Part shown: piece by piece, positions 24,094-33,191 of the stretch | Numbering within the stretch: position 1 is the first letter of the stretch | Layout: every line of letters starts with the position of its first letter | DNA from: Haloplanus sp. HW8-1 | GTDB lineage: Archaea; Halobacteriota; Halobacteria; Halobacteriales; Haloferacaceae | Direction: 5' to 3' | Assembly (NCBI RefSeq): GCF_023703795.1 | Contig: NZ_CP098518.1 | Coordinates: 1,178,001 to 1,242,000, forward strand | Length of the DNA stretch: 64,000 bases | Made by a program: the position numbers and the translations under genes | Notes under the pieces: generated by a model | Seen by the model: only the letters and a program-made list of their open reading frames with translations | Told to the model about the DNA's origin: nothing | Database searches by the model: none

Positions 24094-25158
24094 TCACACG
24101 TCGACCGCGAACGGCTCGCGTTCGGCCGCTCGCCGAGCCATGGCCCCGAGCAACGCCCCCGCGTCGCGAAGATCGGTTTCGTCGATCACCTCGACCGGCG
24201 TGTGCATGTAGCGATTCGGCAGGCCGAGGTTCAGGGTCGGCGTCCCGCCGGCGGACGTATAGAAGGCGTCGGCGTCCGTGCCAGTACGGGTGCCCGCCGC
24301 CTGTAACTGCACGTCGACGTCCGCCTCGGTCGCGGCGTCCCGTGCCAGTTCGACGAGGACGGGGTGGTTGGCGCTCCCCCGCGTCACGACCGGTCCCGCC
24401 CCGAGTTCGACGGGGCCGCGCTGTTTCTCCGAGAGCCCCGGCGAGTCCGTCGCGTGTGTCACGTCCACCGCGACGACGGCGTCCGGCGCGAGGTCGACCC
24501 CGACCATCCGTGCACCCTGGAGACCGACTTCCTCCTGGATCGTGCTGACGGCGTACACCGTCGCCTCGACGTCCGCCGCGACCGCCCGGCGCAACCCCTC
24601 CGCGACCGCCCAGGTGCCGACGCGGTCGTCGATACCGCGGGCCGCCAGCCGCGACCCGTGCAGCTCCTCGACCGTCGTCGAGAACGTGACCGGATCGCCC
24701 ACTGAGACCAGCGCCTCGGCCGCCTCGCGGTCGGTCGCCCCGACGTCGACGTACTGCTCGCCGACGTCGTCGTACTCCTCCTCACCCGTCTCCCGGAGGT
24801 GGATCGCCGTCTGCCCGATCACGCCCGCGACCGGGTCGTCGCCGTGGATCGTCACGTGCTGTCCCTGGGAGACGGTGCGGTCGGCGCCACCGATCGCCCC
24901 GATGCGGACGTAGCCGTCGTCGTCGATCCGGCGGACGATGAACCCCACCTCGTCCGCGTGGCCGGCCATGGCGAACGCCGTGTCGGCGTCGCCGTGGTGG
25001 ACCGCCACCGCGTTGCCGTAGTCGTCGGTGTGTATCTCGTCCGCGAACTCGCTCACGTAGTCCAGCCAGACCCGCTGGCCGCGCGTCTCGAAGCCCGAGG
25101 GACTCGGCGTCTCCAGGAGGCGGTCCAGAAAGGCCCGCCGCTCCGGTTCCAGCGTCAT
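24094..25158 (-). CDS. M42 family metallopeptidase (glutamyl aminopeptidase/endoglucanase-like)
   Basis: A 354-residue cobalt/zinc aminopeptidase of the M42 (tetrahedral TET) family. Metal ligands are visible: His in MAGHADEVGF, the bridging Asp in GIDDRVGTW, the catalytic Glu pair in TIQEEVGLQGA, Asp in VAVDVTHATD and His in NRYMHTPVE. The start at 25158 gives MTLEPERRAFLDRLLETPSP, the usual N-terminus; the frame upstream is not coding. It trims peptides released by the proteasome. Confidence 0.9.
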   Translation of the reverse strand: MTLEPERRAFLDRLLETPSPSGFETRGQRVWLDYVSEFADEIHTDDYGNAVAVHHGDADTAFAMAGHADEVGFIVRRIDDDGYVRIGAIGGADRTVSQGQHVTIHGDDPVAGVIGQTAIHLRETGEEEYDDVGEQYVDVGATDREAAEALVSVGDPVTFSTTVEELHGSRLAARGIDDRVGTWAVAEGLRRAVAADVEATVYAVSTIQEEVGLQGARMVGVDLAPDAVVAVDVTHATDSPGLSEKQRGPVELGAGPVVTRGSANHPVLVELARDAATEADVDVQLQAAGTRTGTDADAFYTSAGGTPTLNLGLPNRYMHTPVEVIDETDLRDAGALLGAMARRAAEREPFAVDV

Positions 25159-25319
25159 GTGTGTCGGTACGAGGGGCGGGGCAAAACCGTAGCGATTCGA
25201 CCGGTGACACGAGTACCCGGCGCGCGAGTCCGTGGGACCGACCGGGACCGGACGGTGTGGATCGTGAGACCGAATCACGAACCGAGCGCTCAAGGCGGTG
25301 ATCCCCGTGGGAGACGGTA

Positions 25320-26122
25320 GTGACTCAAAACCTCGTTTCGGTGCTGTTCGGGGATTCGTTCGCGGTCACGAACGCGACCGGACTGGTCGCGTTCGCACTC
25401 GTCGGCTCGGCCAAGGCGATCCGCGAGGAGTTCGACCTGTTCGGAATCACGGTCGTCGGGCTAGCGACGGCGTTCGCTGGCGGGGTTACGCGCGACCTCC
25501 TCGTGAACCGCGTTCCACTCGCGCTTCAGTCGCCGGCCAAACTCGGCTTGGGCCTTCTCGGCGTCGGGGTGGCCGTCGTGCTGAGCGTCGTGTTGCGAGC
25601 CCCGGACGAGCATTCGGTCGCGGTCGTCGCCGACGCCGTCGGACTCGCCGCGTTCGCCACGGCCGGGGCGATCGTCGCGACCGAGGCGGGCGTCTCGGCG
25701 CCCGGCATCGTCGCCGTTGCAGCCATCAACGCGGTCGGCGGCGGCGCCTTTGCCGACGTCCTCCTCGATCGCTCCCCGTTCATCCTGTTCGACGATTTTT
25801 ACAGCATTTCGAAGCGAAAGCCCCCCTTCAGGGGTGGGATGAAGCCGACAGCCGGCGAAACGTTGATTATGTCGGCGCTCGTCGGTTGTGGCGCCGAGTC
25901 CGAGGTAAGGATACGCACCCTTCGCGGGGGTAGATGAAGCCCGCTATCTCGGTCGGGGGCCGTACTGGCACGGCCCACAACCCCACCGCGTACGAGTGGG
26001 GAACCTCCCGCCGTGGACTGCCCGGCCTGTGGTCGGGAACCCCACGGCTTTAGCCGTGGGAGGATGTCAGGCAGGACTGGGACGTACCGACGGTACAGGA
26101 CCTGCGATCCGGAGACGAGTGA
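25320..26122 (+). pseudogene. TRIC/YicG family cation channel gene, interrupted and internally deleted
   Basis: From a GTG at 25320 the frame encodes about 160 residues of a trimeric intracellular cation channel (UPF0126), with six hydrophobic helices and the repeats TAFAGGVTRDLLV and NAVGGGAFADVLLDRSPFIL. After DDFY (to about 25802) the sequence becomes IS200/IS605-type end sequence and the frame reads nonsense to 25937. At 26075-26122, in another frame, the expected C-terminus reappears: DWDVPTVQDLRSGDE and a stop. By comparison with intact homologs roughly 50 residues (the last helix region) are missing. The gene was broken by an insertion accompanied by a deletion. Confidence 0.75.
25803..26070 (+). 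mobile_element. IS200/IS605 (TnpB-type) remnant with hairpin right end, no transposase
   Basis: It begins just after TTTTTAC, the kind of T-rich target these elements insert behind. It ends with a hairpin CCCACGGC-ttta-GCCGTGGG (26041-26060) and GGATGTCA, which resembles the right end of haloarchaeal IS1341/TnpB elements. Two further hairpins precede it: GGGCCGT/ACGGCCC (25957-25976) and CCCCAC/GTGGGG (25981-26001). No TnpA or TnpB reading frame remains. The three stacked hairpins are what a TnpB-associated RNA scaffold would look like. Confidence 0.62.
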
Positions 26123-26200
26123 TCCGGGTGAACCAGGGTCACTCCCCTCCGGGACCGATCCGTCGGCGGTGTCTCGCTCACGCCGTCCGCCGACCACCGA

Positions 26201-28030
26201 TCACTCGCCGTGTCGCGTCACGCAGGTCGACAGCCCCGTCAGCTCCACCGGTTCCGAGTTGTCCGGCGAGTACACCACCATCTGCCCTTTCTCCATGTAC
26301 GGCACCTTGTCCTCCAGCGTCGACGGGATGTTGACGCTGCTGATGGCGTCCTCGTCGCCCAGGTTGAGCACGAGTTTCGTGTTCACCTGCTTGAACACCG
26401 AGTCGGCGATGTCCTGTGGGTCCTGCGTGATGAGAAAGAGGCCGAGTCGCTCCTTCCGGCCCTGTTTGGCCGCCTCGGTGAACTTCGCGATGACTTTCCG
26501 GGCCTGGACGCTCTCGGCGTCGGTCAGGAAGTTGTGTGCTTCGTCCATGCCGACGATCAGGGGCGTCTCCTTGATCCGGTCGTAGGTCGGATCGTTCGAC
26601 AGTTTCTCGTCGACGAGCAGGCTGGCAACCGCCAAGACGACCAGTTCGGTCGCACGCGAGTCGGTGACGTGATACGTAGGAACGACCGTCAAGCCGCCGG
26701 GGCGGACGAGTTCGTGGACCAGGTCGGTCACCGGACGGGCGTCCCGGTCGAAGACCCTCGAGAAGGCGCTCCCGAGCGCCCGCCGACGCACGGCGTCGAA
26801 CGTGGCCTCGTGGACCCGTCCCGACTCGTCCAGTTCCTCGCGGAGCGTCGGATCGTCGAGGTAGGACTTGAACTCGGCGTAGGTCCCCTCGTCGCCGTAG
26901 TCGCGGAAGAAGCGATCGAGTAGGTAATCGAGCGCCTGATACTGGTTGTCGTTGAGGCGGGCACCCGCGACCAGCCAGGGGCGGCGACGCACCATCCGGA
27001 AGGGAACGGTGAACGGGACCTGTTCGGCGCGGTGGTTGCCGCCGCCGTAGGACGCCCCCTCGACCGCCGGGACGAGGGCGACGGTGTCGTCGTGGCCGCC
27101 GTGGGCGATGCCCTCGCGGTCGAGGCGGCGGGCGACCCCGTCGGTCATCTCGGGGTTGTCGTCATGCATCTGGGCGTACTCGTCCTGCGGATCGAACTGG
27201 ACCACCGCCGTCGGGGCCTCGCGGCCGTCGTCCATCGGATACGACGCGTCGAGATACTGCCGGAGGACGTTCTTCGAGGCGTGGGTCTTCCCCGACCCGG
27301 TGCCGCCGGCGACGAGCGTGTGCCGGAAGACGAGGGGGTCGCCGTCGGCGTAGTCGTCCCGCAACCGGTAGTCGATGGTCGGCGGCGAGGCCGCCGTCCG
27401 TACCGTCTCGCCCCCGACCGAGAGGTGACCGAGAAAGACGCCGTCGCTCGGGATGGCCAGTCCCGTCTTGATCTGTGCCGCGTCAGTCGCCTCGCCTACG
27501 ACCGCGCCTGGTTTCGGTACCCGGTCGGTCATCCGCCGTTTCAGGTCCCCGTCCTCGGAGAACAACACCGCGACGGGATGGAGCGTCGCGACGAACTTGT
27601 AGTCACGTTCGGTGAAGTCGTCGCGGCGCATCGCTCGCCGGGCGTGGATTTCGGTCGCGTCGTCGGCCTCGAACTCCTGGGCGTACTCCAGGGCGGAGAC
27701 CCGACAGAACAGCGTCTCGTCGTCCGGATAGGGGACGAGGACGTACTTGCCGAGCCGGACCGACTCGCGGTTGTCGCTGGTGACGAAGGCCTCGAGCGTC
27801 GTATCGTCGCCGTCTTCGGCGACGCGGAGCCCCCGCGAGACGGAGATGGAACCCAGGCCGTGGTCGCCACCGGCGGGCGAGACGTCGTAGGTCCCGAACG
27901 TCTCCTCGTCCGCCCCCGCCGGCGCCGTGCCGTCGTCGTCGGTCGTCGGCCCCTCGTCGTCGGCCGTAGACGGCGGGTCGTCCGTCGTATCGTCGGACGA
28001 GACTTCCGTGAAATCCCCCAGATCGGACAT
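26201..28030 (-). CDS. HerA-like ATP-binding protein (DUF87)
   Basis: A 609-residue ATPase. The first 45 residues are acidic and disordered. A HAS-barrel-like beta region follows (about 55-200). Walker A is GGTGSGKTHASK and Walker B is PLIVGMDEAHNFL; the sensor and Arg-finger region is LFLITQDPQDIADSVFKQVN. HerA forms a hexameric translocase that works with nuclease NurA in end resection. A NurA-domain gene lies at 40107-41342. The start at 28030 gives the acidic N-terminus; the frame upstream overlaps another gene. Haloarchaeal proteins of this type may have other roles. Confidence 0.83.
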   Translation of the reverse strand: MSDLGDFTEVSSDDTTDDPPSTADDEGPTTDDDGTAPAGADEETFGTYDVSPAGGDHGLGSISVSRGLRVAEDGDDTTLEAFVTSDNRESVRLGKYVLVPYPDDETLFCRVSALEYAQEFEADDATEIHARRAMRRDDFTERDYKFVATLHPVAVLFSEDGDLKRRMTDRVPKPGAVVGEATDAAQIKTGLAIPSDGVFLGHLSVGGETVRTAASPPTIDYRLRDDYADGDPLVFRHTLVAGGTGSGKTHASKNVLRQYLDASYPMDDGREAPTAVVQFDPQDEYAQMHDDNPEMTDGVARRLDREGIAHGGHDDTVALVPAVEGASYGGGNHRAEQVPFTVPFRMVRRRPWLVAGARLNDNQYQALDYLLDRFFRDYGDEGTYAEFKSYLDDPTLREELDESGRVHEATFDAVRRRALGSAFSRVFDRDARPVTDLVHELVRPGGLTVVPTYHVTDSRATELVVLAVASLLVDEKLSNDPTYDRIKETPLIVGMDEAHNFLTDAESVQARKVIAKFTEAAKQGRKERLGLFLITQDPQDIADSVFKQVNTKLVLNLGDEDAISSVNIPSTLEDKVPYMEKGQMVVYSPDNSEPVELTGLSTCVTRHGE

Positions 28031-28076
28031 GTACACGACCACGGAGGTGAGGATGAAACGCCTTTCGACGACGGCC

Positions 28077-29270
28077 TCAGGTCGACTCCGCGTCGTCGCC
28101 CTCGTCGGTGCCACCCTCATCGTTCCCCTCGTCATCCCCGCATCTCACGGTCGTATCGTCCCCGCCGTCGCCCCCGACCATCGCATCGAGGCCGGCCGTC
28201 GGCGGTTCGCACACGTACAGGATCCCCTCGTGTGGAACGTAGAGACTGCCGTCCTCAGGGTCCTCGAACACGCGGGCGTCGAAGTCGATGGCGGTGTCGA
28301 CGAGACCCGCGAGCGTGTCGATCTGGATCCGCGGGCGGTCGCGAACGGTCGAGGGGAGCCGTGCGGTCGTGATCCAGTCGTCGAACTCGTCCCGGGCCGA
28401 CTGGAACGCCAGTGCCGCACGCTCGGCGTCGGAGACGGCGAACCGATCGTCGTACCGTCCGTACGCGAGTCCGACGATCCCGACGATCCCGGCGATCAGC
28501 GCGATCGGCCCGCCGATTCGGTAGGGTGGCCCGTACGTTCGCTGCCGTGTAACCCGCTCGGTCGTGGACCCATCGAGCGTCTCGCCCTCCACGGCACCGG
28601 GTTGGTACGTGGTCCCGCTAACCGACATCGGAAGCCGGTAGTCGGCCGTCCGCGATACATCGTTCCCGTTGACGCGCCCCTCCAACTCCACCGTCGAGAC
28701 GACGAGCATCTGTACGGATCCGGGCGTTCCACCCAACCGCTCGGAGATGTTCGCCATCCGATCGTACGTCCGACTGACGTTGCGCTCGAACGCGAGTTCG
28801 ACCGACTGACCCGGGGAAACGCCGGTCGTGCTCGCCGTCCCGAGTGGTTCGGTGAGCCGCCAGTATTCGACGCGCTCCCCGTCACCCTCCGTCGACTGCG
28901 CTTCGACGGCCCGGAGCACCAGCGTCTGCTGGATCGTCACCGCCAGCGCCCCGCCCTCCGTCGCCCGGTACTCGAATCGGAACGTCCCCTCGACGAGCGG
29001 ACTGATCGAGAGGAAGTACGCGGGTCGGTCCGAGAGTTCGGTACCGATCGGATACAGCGGGTTTGACTCCGTCACCGCCGCGGCCAGTTCGTACGTCCCG
29101 TTGGCCTCCCAGGAGGACACCTGGCGTTGCTCGGTCGTCGTTCCGGGAGCCTCGTACGCGGAGTACGTCGCGTATCCGCCGCCAGCCGTCAGTACCACAC
29201 CGAACAGGACCACGACCACGAACCAGCGGTCCAGCAGTATCCGTCCGCGCACCCCCCACTCCCGTGACAT
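28077..29270 (-). CDS. DUF5305 membrane protein
   Basis: A 397-residue protein with one N-terminal helix (RWFVVVVLFGVVLTAGGGYATY), a large beta-rich external domain (residues 45-250), a second helix (GGPIALIAGIVGIVGLAYG) and a cytoplasmic tail rich in Asp and Glu. This matches the haloarchaeal DUF5305 family, usually encoded beside an archaeal signal peptidase I, as here (about 55 bp away). It is probably an assembly or anchoring factor for the secreted proteins of this locus; that is inference from context. Confidence 0.8.
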   Translation of the reverse strand: MSREWGVRGRILLDRWFVVVVLFGVVLTAGGGYATYSAYEAPGTTTEQRQVSSWEANGTYELAAAVTESNPLYPIGTELSDRPAYFLSISPLVEGTFRFEYRATEGGALAVTIQQTLVLRAVEAQSTEGDGERVEYWRLTEPLGTASTTGVSPGQSVELAFERNVSRTYDRMANISERLGGTPGSVQMLVVSTVELEGRVNGNDVSRTADYRLPMSVSGTTYQPGAVEGETLDGSTTERVTRQRTYGPPYRIGGPIALIAGIVGIVGLAYGRYDDRFAVSDAERAALAFQSARDEFDDWITTARLPSTVRDRPRIQIDTLAGLVDTAIDFDARVFEDPEDGSLYVPHEGILYVCEPPTAGLDAMVGGDGGDDTTVRCGDDEGNDEGGTDEGDDAEST

Positions 29271-29325
29271 GTGCCCCCCTTTTCCCGGTACCCCTACAAG
29301 AATCTTGAGGGAGCAGGTCCCCGGA

Positions 29326-30483
29326 TCAGCCGTACCGGTTCAACAGACGTCCGAGGGTCGAGACTCCGTCCCGCGAGCGCGAACGTGCTCGGAGCCGTCC
29401 GGAGCCAACGAGCCACGTCCCGAGCAGGTAGAAGGGGACACCGATGACGGCGTCGACGAGCACGACCGGCACCCACGGGTGGAGACGGTAACCGGCATCG
29501 ATCACCGAAGTCGGCAGGATTGCGAGATACCGATACTCCGAGACGTACCGGCGATAGTAGCCCGTCTCCGGTGGAGCGGACAGCGTGATCGTCGCGTTCG
29601 TATTCGACCGGCCGGGGACGTGGAGTCGTTCGGGATCGGTCGTCACGCCCTCGCTCGCGGGCGTCAGATAGACCACGACGGGGACGAGGCCTGCGTTGGG
29701 GACGCGATAGGTGAGCGTCTCGGCGCTCCCCTGTCGGATGATCGTCGGACTCTCCGAGTCGAACTCAGCGCTCACGACGCCGAACTCTTGGGTCCCTCCG
29801 GGAACGACCATCGACGCCGTCGCGGTGAGGACGACCAGCGCCGCGAGTCCGGCGACGATGGTCCGTGTCGAGAGCCCCCGATCTCGGTCTCGTGACCGGG
29901 TCCGGTCGCGCTCCGAGCCGTCGCTCGCGAACAGATCGAACACGTAAAGCAGCGCCGAGAGTCCGAGCAATAGGTACGTGAGTCCCTGGGTTCCGAGCAG
30001 CGAGCGACTCCCCGTCACCGACGCCAAGAGTCGCTGGGTGTCGGTGACCGCGCTCTGCAGCCCCATCACCGCCGTACCCATGTGTGGGATCACGACGACC
30101 GAACCACCGACCTGCCACGCCTTGGCGACGATCTGGGCGTCCTTCACGGGGGGCTCGTCGCCGTCCTGGTCGGTGAAGGGATTGGCGTCGCCGCGGGTCA
30201 CGTAGCCACGCTCCGTCTGGTCGACGACCCGGTGGGTCGTCAGACCACCGCCCTGGATCCGTTCGGCTCTGAACACGATGACGTCGCCTTCCTCGACGTG
30301 GCCGTCGATCGCGGTCGGAATGGCGACGAATCCGTCACCGGGATCCAGCGTCGGTTCCATGCTTCCAGTCTCGACGAATCCGAGCAACACCGGATAGCCG
30401 AGCACCTGTCCGGCGACTAACGCGACGACGACGAGAACGGCGAGTGCCTCGCCCGCGACCGAGAGCGTGCGTCGCGGTGACAT
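29326..30483 (-). CDS. Signal peptidase I, archaeal (SipW-like)
   Basis: A 385-residue membrane protease of family S26B. The catalytic Ser is in ETGSMEPTLDPGD (about S41), the His in LTTHRVVD (about H84, replacing the bacterial Lys) and the Asp in TRGDANPFTDQD (about D99). Unusually, the protease domain is followed by two more helices and an external beta domain (SAEFDSESPTIIRQGSAETL onward), then a further helix and a basic tail. It sits in a locus with five SipW-type secreted proteins, so it is the likely dedicated peptidase for them. The frame upstream of 30483 is not coding. Confidence 0.87.
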   Translation of the reverse strand: MSPRRTLSVAGEALAVLVVVALVAGQVLGYPVLLGFVETGSMEPTLDPGDGFVAIPTAIDGHVEEGDVIVFRAERIQGGGLTTHRVVDQTERGYVTRGDANPFTDQDGDEPPVKDAQIVAKAWQVGGSVVVIPHMGTAVMGLQSAVTDTQRLLASVTGSRSLLGTQGLTYLLLGLSALLYVFDLFASDGSERDRTRSRDRDRGLSTRTIVAGLAALVVLTATASMVVPGGTQEFGVVSAEFDSESPTIIRQGSAETLTYRVPNAGLVPVVVYLTPASEGVTTDPERLHVPGRSNTNATITLSAPPETGYYRRYVSEYRYLAILPTSVIDAGYRLHPWVPVVLVDAVIGVPFYLLGTWLVGSGRLRARSRSRDGVSTLGRLLNRYG

Positions 30484-30551
30484 TCGGGATACGGGACGCT
30501 GGCGCCGAACCGGTAAAAAACCCTCCGCCAGCCGGGGCCTCCCGGAGGCCG

Positions 30552-31442
30552 CTACCCGGTCGGCTCGTCCGCCGCCCGGTCGGCGCCGAACGGGCCCACC
30601 GCTAGGCTCACGTACGGACCGAGGAACCCGAGGCAGAATCCGAGTAGGTGTACGTAGTCGTTCGGGACGGTCGCCACGTGTGAGGTTCCAGCGCCGAACC
30701 CGACGACCGGGAATCCGAGACACGACACTGTCGCGACGACGAACAGTTCGAGCCAGCCTCGCGTCGACCCCGCCGTTCCGGGACGCCCGACTCGGCGACG
30801 GTCGATATCGAGGGCGCGAACGTAGTACGCGCCGAGTAGTCCACAGGTCAGACCGACCCCGAGACTCGTCGTCGACGGCGGCAGGGCGACGACCGTCGCG
30901 ATCGCAAGCACGACGAAGAACACGGCGGGGGCGTGCCGGTAGTCGACCCACGGGACGAGCCTGGATCGGGCGTACAACGGGAGCAGGACGGCGAGAAGAC
31001 CCGCGAACGCGGCGGTCACGCCCGAGAAGCCGTAACCGACGGCGCGTCGGGGGACCGCGAGATTCAGCGCCGAGAGCACGGGCGGGAGCGCCAGCAGGTA
31101 CGTCGCCGTCGCGGCACCGAACAGTCGCCGTCGATCGGCGAGCGTCGCGAGCAGGTACGAGAGGCCGGCGAAAACCACGTATCCGAGCAGGTTGGACGCG
31201 AGGTGTGAGACCCGGAAGTGGACGAAATGTGCCGTGAACGCCGTCGAGAGGGAGGGATCGGTGTAGACGAACGTCAGCGACTGGCGGCGCGACTCCGGCA
31301 ACAGAAAGATGCCGAGTACCGCTGCCGGCACGGCCGCGAGCGCCGCGCAGTCCCGCATTCGGACGAGGCCGGCGACGACGACGCGGAACGGGGGGTCGGC
31401 GGCGGAGCGAAGCGACACGGATCGGTCACTCTCCCTCCCCAC
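30552..31442 (-). CDS. Rhomboid-type intramembrane serine protease
   Basis: A 296-residue protein with about seven membrane helices. Rhomboid signatures are HFVHFRVSHLASNLLGY in helix 2, the catalytic Ser in GYGFSGVTAAF (about S140) and the catalytic His in DYVHLLGFCLGFLGPY (about H265). It lies between the signal peptidase gene and the CARDB-protein gene and overlaps the latter's 3' end by 17 bp. In this setting it may release or quality-control membrane-anchored surface proteins; that is inference. Confidence 0.83.
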   Translation of the reverse strand: MGRESDRSVSLRSAADPPFRVVVAGLVRMRDCAALAAVPAAVLGIFLLPESRRQSLTFVYTDPSLSTAFTAHFVHFRVSHLASNLLGYVVFAGLSYLLATLADRRRLFGAATATYLLALPPVLSALNLAVPRRAVGYGFSGVTAAFAGLLAVLLPLYARSRLVPWVDYRHAPAVFFVVLAIATVVALPPSTTSLGVGLTCGLLGAYYVRALDIDRRRVGRPGTAGSTRGWLELFVVATVSCLGFPVVGFGAGTSHVATVPNDYVHLLGFCLGFLGPYVSLAVGPFGADRAADEPTG

Positions 31443-32970
31443 CGCGTTGCCGGCGGACCAGCCAGACCACGAGCACTGCGACGAGGGCGAACAGCCATCC
31501 CATCGACGACAGCGAGAACGTCGCGGGTTCGCCGACCGGCTCTCCCGCCCGGTCCGCGGGAGTCGGTGACGGTGGGGCCGACGAGGGAGAGAGTGCCGGC
31601 GGCCCGCTCGCCGCTCCCTCCACCGGTGGGTCGGCAGCGCCCGACGCGGTACCGGGCGATCGGGAGGTGATCGAGGCCGGCGTCGACCTCGGTGCGTCGA
31701 CGACGAGCGTCCCCGAATCGACGCCGCCGACGCTCACCGCGTACCGTCCCGGCGATTGAGGGGCGACGGCAAACCGGATCGTCGTCGACTCGCCGGGGGC
31801 CAGTTCGACGGCACGAGCTGCGGTCCGCTCACCGTCGAGCGAGACGACGAACGTACGCTCGCCGGGGACCAGGCCGTCGTTTCTCACCGAGACCGTCGTC
31901 GTCGCCGACTCGCCTAGCGTGACGGTCGAGCGGGACAGGTCGGCACCGGTGACCCGGAGAGCGGACGCCCGGACGCCAACCACGAACGTCGAGAACCCTG
32001 GCGACTGGGCTTCGAACACCACACGGCCGTTCCGCGTGCCGACGTGCCTCGCGTCGAGGGATCGCCAGCCACGGCCGTCGTTGCGTCGCACTACGAGGCG
32101 GTCGACGGTGGTCCGTCTGGCGTCGAAGTAGGCCGGCGCGGCGCTGAACCGGAAGGCGGCGGACTCGACAGAGCCACCGTCCTCCACCTCGACTGCACCG
32201 AGGGGTCTGACGCCGACATCGGCGTCCGGACGCGCCGTCCCGTCGAGTACCCGTACGTCGACCGACATCGGCCCGCCGTCACCGGTCACGATCAGTTCGT
32301 CGAGGGTGAGCGTCCCCGTCTCGACGGCGTCGACTACCAGTCGGTCGGCGTCGAGCGTGACCGGCGCCCCGGCTGGAGCGTTCGTCACGGTGAACTCCCG
32401 AACGTCGTTGCTCGGCGCGTACGTCCGAATCGAACGGACGGGACCGGACGCGGGAGCGACGTCGGCTGCTCCGACTTCGACGTCTTCCGGTTCGGCGATT
32501 CGGGCGTGGACCGTGAGATCCGCCAACAGTTCGTCGGTGGACCCGGTGGCGTCGATCCGCATCCCCACGGTCGCCGACTCGTCGGCCGACAGAACGACGG
32601 CGTTCGACTCCGATTCGATCGGCCGGCCGCTCGCTCGGACGGTGATCGACTCCGAGTTGTGCGTGAGCCAGATCCGCGCGAATCGCTCGCCACCGTAGTG
32701 AACGACGAACACGTCGTCGACGGTCGTGAGGGTACCGTCGCCGACGCCGTTACCGTGGAGGTTCGGATTCCTCGGGGTGAGATCGACGACGAGGTCGCCG
32801 TCGACGACAGAGGCGTAGGCGCCGTTCGCCCCCGACGACGGGGAGAGTGACACGTCTTCACCGACGGGATCCGTCGACCCGGGAGCGAGCGAGGCGCCGG
32901 TTCCGACGGCAACGGAGACCGCCGACAGCGTCAGGACGATCACAGCGAGACGCGAGATGGCTCGACTCAT
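31426..32970 (-). CDS. Secreted CARDB/PGF-pre-PGF protein with C-terminal anchor helix
   Basis: A 514-residue exported protein. An N-terminal signal (LAVIVLTLSAVSVAVGTGAS) is followed by a DUF1102-like domain (about 45-130), a PGF-pre-PGF-like domain (RRTTVDRLVVRRNDGRGWRS, then QSPGFSTFVVGVRAS), and a CARDB domain (VTLGESATTTVSVRNDGLVP, then GESTTIRFAV). A Ser/Pro linker then leads to a C-terminal helix (LSSMGWLFALVAVLVVWLV) and RRQRGG. It is a cell-surface protein and possibly the membrane base of the fibre encoded here. Confidence 0.8.
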   Translation of the reverse strand: MSRAISRLAVIVLTLSAVSVAVGTGASLAPGSTDPVGEDVSLSPSSGANGAYASVVDGDLVVDLTPRNPNLHGNGVGDGTLTTVDDVFVVHYGGERFARIWLTHNSESITVRASGRPIESESNAVVLSADESATVGMRIDATGSTDELLADLTVHARIAEPEDVEVGAADVAPASGPVRSIRTYAPSNDVREFTVTNAPAGAPVTLDADRLVVDAVETGTLTLDELIVTGDGGPMSVDVRVLDGTARPDADVGVRPLGAVEVEDGGSVESAAFRFSAAPAYFDARRTTVDRLVVRRNDGRGWRSLDARHVGTRNGRVVFEAQSPGFSTFVVGVRASALRVTGADLSRSTVTLGESATTTVSVRNDGLVPGERTFVVSLDGERTAARAVELAPGESTTIRFAVAPQSPGRYAVSVGGVDSGTLVVDAPRSTPASITSRSPGTASGAADPPVEGAASGPPALSPSSAPPSPTPADRAGEPVGEPATFSLSSMGWLFALVAVLVVWLVRRQRGGEGE

Positions 32971-33020
32971 CGGACTGGCATCGGTGGACGAATGGATTCC
33001 TACCGCTTCAGAGTACGGTG

Positions 33021-33052
33021 ATTGAACCGATTCTCACACCCATTGAACCGAT
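33021..33052. repeat. ATTGAACCGAT direct repeat upstream of the CARDB gene
   Basis: Two identical 11-mers at 33021-33031 and 33042-33052, 21 bp apart (two helical turns), 50-80 bp before the CARDB gene start. A further pair of ACATGT palindromes lies at 33081-33096. These are candidate regulator sites in this 221-bp spacer. Confidence 0.4.
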
Positions 33053-33191
33053 CGTCGAACGACAGCGACTCGCTCCGATCACATGTCGAGACATGTAACA
33101 CGTCGAGAGCGTCCCAGCGGACGAACTCGTCGGGAAGCCGACCCTCCATCCAGCGTCGTTACCGTGTCCCGGTCGCGAATGGGCCGGACGG

